Source: Actinomadura rupiterrae
GTDB lineage: Bacteria > Actinomycetota > Actinomycetes > Streptosporangiales > Streptosporangiaceae
Assembly: GCF_024172125.1 (NCBI RefSeq)
Contig: NZ_JAMZEA010000004.1
Coordinates: 124,001 to 188,000 of the forward strand
Length of the DNA: 64,000 nucleotides
Direction of reading: 5' to 3'
In this document: in pieces, positions 60,806 through 64,000 of the stretch
How positions within the stretch are numbered: the first letter of the stretch is position 1
How the letters are laid out: the number at the start of each line of letters is the position of its first letter
Notes under the pieces: generated by a model
What the model was told of the DNA's origin: nothing
What the model saw: the letters and a program-made list of their open reading frames with translations, nothing else
Database searches by the model: none
Program-made: the position numbers and the translations under genes

Positions 60806-62074
60806 ATGTCCGAAGTCGAAGTCCCCCACCACCACACCGTCGGCGTCGGCGCCGGCCCGGCGAACCTGAGCCTGGCCGCGCTGTTCGAGGCCGTCGCGCC
60901 GCACCGGCTCGTCCTGCTGGAGCGGCGTCCGGTCTCGACCTGGCACCCGCAGCTGCTGCTGTCGGGCGTCCGGATGCAGACGTCGTGGCTGAAGGACCTG
61001 GTCTCGCTGGTCGACCCGACGCACCGGCTGTCGTTCGTCAACTACCTGGTCTCCACCGGACGGATCTACGCGCTGATCAACGCCCAGTTCAACGTCATCC
61101 CGCGGCGCGAGTACCAGCGCTACCTGGCGTGGGCGAGCGAGCAGATCGACGGCATCCGGTACGGCGTGTCGGTGGACGAGATCTCCTACACCGAAGGAGT
61201 CGGCTTCGCCTACACCAGCGACGGGCGGACGATCGCGCGCTCGGACCACCTCGTCCTCGGGTTGGGGAGCGTCCCGTACGTCCCGCCGGGGCTGTCCGGA
61301 ATCGTGGGGGACGACGCGTTCGTGCCCGAGGAGCTGACCGCGCGCCTGCCCGGGATGGACCGCGAGGCCCCGGTCGCGGTCGTCGGCGGCGGCCAGACCG
61401 GCGCCGAATGCGTCATGGAGCTGCTCGGCCACGGCTTCACCGACATCACCTGGCTCGGCCGCCGCCCCTGGTTCCAGCCGATGGACGACTCGCCGCCCGC
61501 CAACGACTTCTACCGCCCCGCGTACGTGGAGTTCCTGCAGCAGGTCACGCGGGAGACGCGGCGGCGGCTGATCGAGGGCCAGACGCTCACCGGCGACGCG
61601 ATCACGCCCGGCATCCTCCAGTCGATCTACCAGGCGAACTACGACGGGATGCTGCGCCTCGACCGCTACCCGCTGACCATGCGGCCCGGACGGGACGTCA
61701 CCTCGGCGACCCGCGACGGCGACGGCTTCGTGCTGGACGCGACGTCCGCGACCGGCCACGAGAAGGTCGCCGCCCGGCACGTCGTGCTCGCGACCGGGCG
61801 GACCTTCACCCCGCCGCCGCTCGCACCGTCGCTGACCGAGCTGATCGACCACGACGACGCGGGCGAGATGATCGTCGACTCGGACTACTCGCTGCGCTGG
61901 AAGGGTGCCGACCGCAACAAGATCTTCGTGCAGAACCGGGCCCGGTTCACGCACGGCGTCGCGGACGCCAACCTCACCCTGCTGCCGGTCCGGGCCGCGA
62001 CGATCATCAACTCGCTGTTCGAGCGTGAGGTCTACACCGTCCGGGACGCCGCGCCGAGCGTGGTGTGGGGGTGA
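60806..62074 (+). CDS. Lysine/ornithine N-monooxygenase (SidA/IucD family)
   Basis: The 422-aa flavin N-hydroxylase has the FAD motif VGVGAGPANLSLAALF (residues 12-27), MQTSWLKDLVSLVDPTHRLSFVNYL (typical of IucD/PvdA/SidA), NADPH motif VAVVGGGQTGAECVMELL around residue 192 and the ATG motif HVVLATGRTF near residue 328. In hydrazine pathways this enzyme makes N6-hydroxylysine. Substrate choice between lysine and ornithine cannot be proven here; context favours lysine. GGAGG eight bases before the ATG at 60,806 decides the start; an ATG at 60,782 overlapping the oxidase stop is the alternative. Confidence 0.9.
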   Translation: MSEVEVPHHHTVGVGAGPANLSLAALFEAVAPHRLVLLERRPVSTWHPQLLLSGVRMQTSWLKDLVSLVDPTHRLSFVNYLVSTGRIYALINAQFNVIPRREYQRYLAWASEQIDGIRYGVSVDEISYTEGVGFAYTSDGRTIARSDHLVLGLGSVPYVPPGLSGIVGDDAFVPEELTARLPGMDREAPVAVVGGGQTGAECVMELLGHGFTDITWLGRRPWFQPMDDSPPANDFYRPAYVEFLQQVTRETRRRLIEGQTLTGDAITPGILQSIYQANYDGMLRLDRYPLTMRPGRDVTSATRDGDGFVLDATSATGHEKVAARHVVLATGRTFTPPPLAPSLTELIDHDDAGEMIVDSDYSLRWKGADRNKIFVQNRARFTHGVADANLTLLPVRAATIINSLFEREVYTVRDAAPSVVWG

Positions 62075-62079
62075 GCCGC

Positions 62080-62424
62080 GTGCCGATCGACTACGAGGGC
62101 CGGGTGTTCCGCTCGTCCGCCGCCGAGACCGCGTCCGCCGGGGACGTCCCGGTCGGCCGGTACCACCAGGACGGCGACACCGTCTGGGCCGACTTCGACG
62201 GCGGCCGCGTCGTCCGCGGCTACCTCGTCGGCCGCCGCACCGCCGACGACAGCCTGGACCTCGCGTACTGCCAGGTCCTCGCGGACGCCACGGTCGTCAG
62301 CGGACGGGTACGCTCCACGCCCGAGCTCCTGCCGGACGGCCGCGTCCGCCTGCGCGAGGAGTGGGAACGCTACGGGCCCCACGCCTCCCGCGGCGTCTCG
62401 GTCATCGAGGAGATCTCCACCTGA
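62080..62424 (+). CDS. Small protein of unknown function in the hydrazine-type operon
   Basis: The 114-aa protein (PIDYEGRVFRSSAAETASAGDVPVGRYHQDGDTVWADFDGGRVVRG...) is a small beta-barrel-like family often annotated as N-acetylglutamate-synthase-like, though it lacks a GNAT cofactor site. GTG at 62,080 follows GGGGGTGAG and gives the conserved start; GTG at 62,071 overlaps the upstream stop. It ends 8 bp before a convergent gene. Its role may be as a chaperone or binding protein. Confidence 0.6.
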   Translation: MPIDYEGRVFRSSAAETASAGDVPVGRYHQDGDTVWADFDGGRVVRGYLVGRRTADDSLDLAYCQVLADATVVSGRVRSTPELLPDGRVRLREEWERYGPHASRGVSVIEEIST

Positions 62425-62431
62425 CCACCGG

Positions 62432-63421
62432 TCAGGCCCGCAGGACGCGCACGCGCCAGCGCCCCCAGTCCATCTGGGGCCGCTGGTCGCGTGCGTGCTC
62501 CAGCGCCCCGTCCACGGCCTTGCCCAGCTCGGCGGTGGTGACGCGGCGTCCGGCCAGGTCGCCGACCGCGCCGAGCAGCGCCGGGAGCAGGACGGTCCGG
62601 TGCTCCAGCGGCGCGGCGCCGCGCGGGGCGAGCAGCACCGCCGGGCCGTCCAGGCTGCTGGCCAGGGCGCGGGCGTGCGCGTCGTCGTCGCCGTCCCGGC
62701 AGGCCAGGACGACCAGGAACGCGCGCGGCCCGCGCCCGCCCGCGTCCCGCAGCGCGGCGAGGTCGAGGCCGCCGACCAGCGGCGCGAGGCCCTCGCCGGC
62801 CACCGAGCAGTGATCGTCCAGGACGGCCACGTGCGCCGCGAGCAGCCCCGCCAGCCTGCGCCGCGGATCGTCGTCCACGTGCAGCCGGACGTCCAGCGCG
62901 GGCGCCCCGGAGGCCGCGTGCACCCGCTCCAGCCGCCGCGTGATCCCCGTCGACCGCCGCCGCGTCACCAGCGCCACCCGCACCACCGCCGGAACGGCGA
63001 CCGTCCCCGGGCCACCCGTCGCGCCATACGCAACGACTTCCTCCGGACGGGAAGTCGCGGCGCGCAGAACAACCTCGTCCGGGCGGGGAGCGGCCATCGC
63101 TGCGCGCGGGACGGCTCCGTCAGGACGGGACGGCGCGGTGGCGAGGTGGCCGAGTTCGCGGACGGCCTCGTCGGTGTAGGCGATGATCCGGCGCCCGTCC
63201 AGCTCGATGACCAGCTTGATCCCGGACGTGTCGGGCGGCGGCGCGGACAGCGCCTCGACCACGGCCGTCACCGCGACCAGGACCACCGTGCAGGCCACGA
63301 CCAGGATCCACGCGATCGCGCTGCCGCCGCGATCGGTCGCCAGGTTCACCGAGATCCCCGCGGCCGTGGACGCCAGCGCGACCGACGACGCGCTGAGCAC
63401 GGCCCGCGCCCGCCGGTTCAC
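62432..63421 (-). CDS. Membrane protein with a weakly CHAT-like C-terminal region
   Basis: The 329-aa product has two N-terminal helices (VLSASSVALASTAAGISVNLA, AIAWILVVACTVVLVAVTAVVEAL) and a cytosolic alpha/beta domain. Its end, AFLVVLACRDGDDDAHARALASSLDGPAVLLAPRGAAPLEHRTVLLP, resembles the Cys loop and following strand of CHAT/caspase-like folds (compare ACxTG), but no clear His motif stands out, so it may be a degenerate or different fold. The GTG start overlaps the stop of the TPR gene by GTGA. The two are one operon. Confidence 0.5.
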   Translation of the reverse strand: MNRRARAVLSASSVALASTAAGISVNLATDRGGSAIAWILVVACTVVLVAVTAVVEALSAPPPDTSGIKLVIELDGRRIIAYTDEAVRELGHLATAPSRPDGAVPRAAMAAPRPDEVVLRAATSRPEEVVAYGATGGPGTVAVPAVVRVALVTRRRSTGITRRLERVHAASGAPALDVRLHVDDDPRRRLAGLLAAHVAVLDDHCSVAGEGLAPLVGGLDLAALRDAGGRGPRAFLVVLACRDGDDDAHARALASSLDGPAVLLAPRGAAPLEHRTVLLPALLGAVGDLAGRRVTTAELGKAVDGALEHARDQRPQMDWGRWRVRVLRA

Positions 63422-64000
63422 GCGTCGTCCCCGGGCTCGGCGCCCCGCGCGATGGCCCGCGCCTGCGACAGCCCGTCCGCGGCTCTGACCAGGACCGCGT
63501 CCGGTTCGACTGTGTCCGCGCCCGCCTTGAGTACGGACGCGAACGCCTGCTCGGCCTGGCCCGCCGCTCCCCGCTCGATGGCGACGAAGCCGAGGCTCGT
63601 GCGGGCGTTGAGCGTTGCCGGATGATGCTCGCCGAGCGCTTTGGCGCGCCGCTGGACGACGTCCTGCAGCAGCTCGGCAGCCCCGTCGAGATCGCCCTTG
63701 CGCTGCTTGACCGCCGCCAGGCTCGCCTGGATGGTCAGCGCCTCGGGATGGCCGCGTCCCAGCGCCCGCCGCGCGATGCGCAAGGCCCTGGCCAGCAGCT
63801 CCGCTGCCTCGTCCGGGACGCCCTGCTCGAAGCGGATCGCGCCGAGGTTCGCCAGCGCCCGCCCGGCCGCGGGATGGCCGCGCCGCAGCGCCCCCTCGGC
63901 CGTCGCGACCGCCTGCCGCGCCTCCGCCTCCGCCTCGGCGAGAAGCCCTTGGTCCCGGAGCGCGACCGCGTGGTTCGACCGCCGGTCGACGCGTTCGGCG
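63418..64000 (-). CDS. TPR-repeat protein (runs off the right edge)
   Basis: At least 193 residues are seen, without an N-terminus. Kinesin-light-chain-like TPR units repeat every 42 residues (AVATAEGALRRGHPAAGRALANLGAIRFEQGVPDEAAELLARALRIARRALGRGHPEALTIQASLAAVKQRKGDLDGAAELL...). The stop TGA overlaps the GTG of the membrane protein. In actinomycetes such TPR arrays often follow NB-ARC ATPases or CHAT domains; the upstream part lies outside the window. Confidence 0.75.
   Translation of the reverse strand, partial: AERVDRRSNHAVALRDQGLLAEAEAEARQAVATAEGALRRGHPAAGRALANLGAIRFEQGVPDEAAELLARALRIARRALGRGHPEALTIQASLAAVKQRKGDLDGAAELLQDVVQRRAKALGEHHPATLNARTSLGFVAIERGAAGQAEQAFASVLKAGADTVEPDAVLVRAADGLSQARAIARGAEPGDDA

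Noticed and set aside
60806..62074. Siderophore hydroxylase of a hydroxamate pathway
   Set aside because: No acyltransferase, NIS synthetase, NRPS or iron box is present nearby; neighbours match hydrazine biosynthesis.
1..64000. Search for tRNA, rRNA, insertion sequences, CRISPR arrays or a replication origin
   Set aside because: No such element was recognised by eye; short or degenerate ones could have been missed.

Overview
This window is very GC-rich actinobacterial DNA: almost every third codon position is G or C, GTG and TTG starts are frequent, and several promoters look leaderless. The gene content (SARP regulator, XRE/DUF5753 plus DUF397 pair, SigJ-like ECF factor, MmpL exporter, many TetR/oxidoreductase pairs, secreted collagenase) suggests a filamentous actinomycete of the Streptosporangiales type, for example Actinomadura. 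That placement is an inference. I saw no rRNA, tRNA, transposase, phage or CRISPR array.

Region 1 (1-19,450) looks like a polyketide locus. A covalent-flavin oxidase, a DUF4267-like membrane protein and a hemerythrin-domain protein diverge from a large SARP-AAA regulator that carries a three-copy 11-bp direct repeat upstream of its own -10 box. An SDR then converges on a single giant reducing type I PKS with domain order KS-AT-DH-cMT-ER-KR-ACP. Its KS is interrupted by an apparent one-base frameshift. A second SDR, an MMPL exporter and two secreted proteins follow. A PKS next to an MmpL suggests an exported methyl-branched lipid or polyketide.

Region 2 (19,450-46,600) is mostly accessory chromosome: four TetR-controlled modules, each with a recognisable operator; an iron-box-controlled DoxX gene; a DUF4132-like gene followed in the same frame by a 1221-aa protein of unknown function; a WD40-like ORF; BlaI/M56; a SigE-like sigma with a coupled membrane partner; and an NDH-2-like oxidoreductase with a SigJ/ECF41-type sigma factor.

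Region 3 (46,600-54,000) holds a divergent SGNH esterase and M9 collagenase, a membrane protein joining a cyclic-nucleotide-binding domain to a class III cyclase domain, and XRE-type regulators with DUF397.

Region 4 (54,300-62,424) is the most interesting part: a compact cluster that fits hydrazine (N-N bond) biosynthesis. One arm is ATP-grasp ligase, MFS exporter and LuxR-type regulator. The divergent arm is cupin, methionyl-tRNA-synthetase-like protein, glycine/D-amino-acid-oxidase-like flavoprotein, lysine/ornithine N-hydroxylase and a small protein. This is the enzyme set known to make hydrazinoacetic acid from N6-hydroxylysine and glycine, but here the cupin and synthetase-like parts are separate, ATGA-coupled genes. 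The right edge holds a membrane protein with a weakly CHAT-like C-terminus and a TPR protein that runs out of the window.
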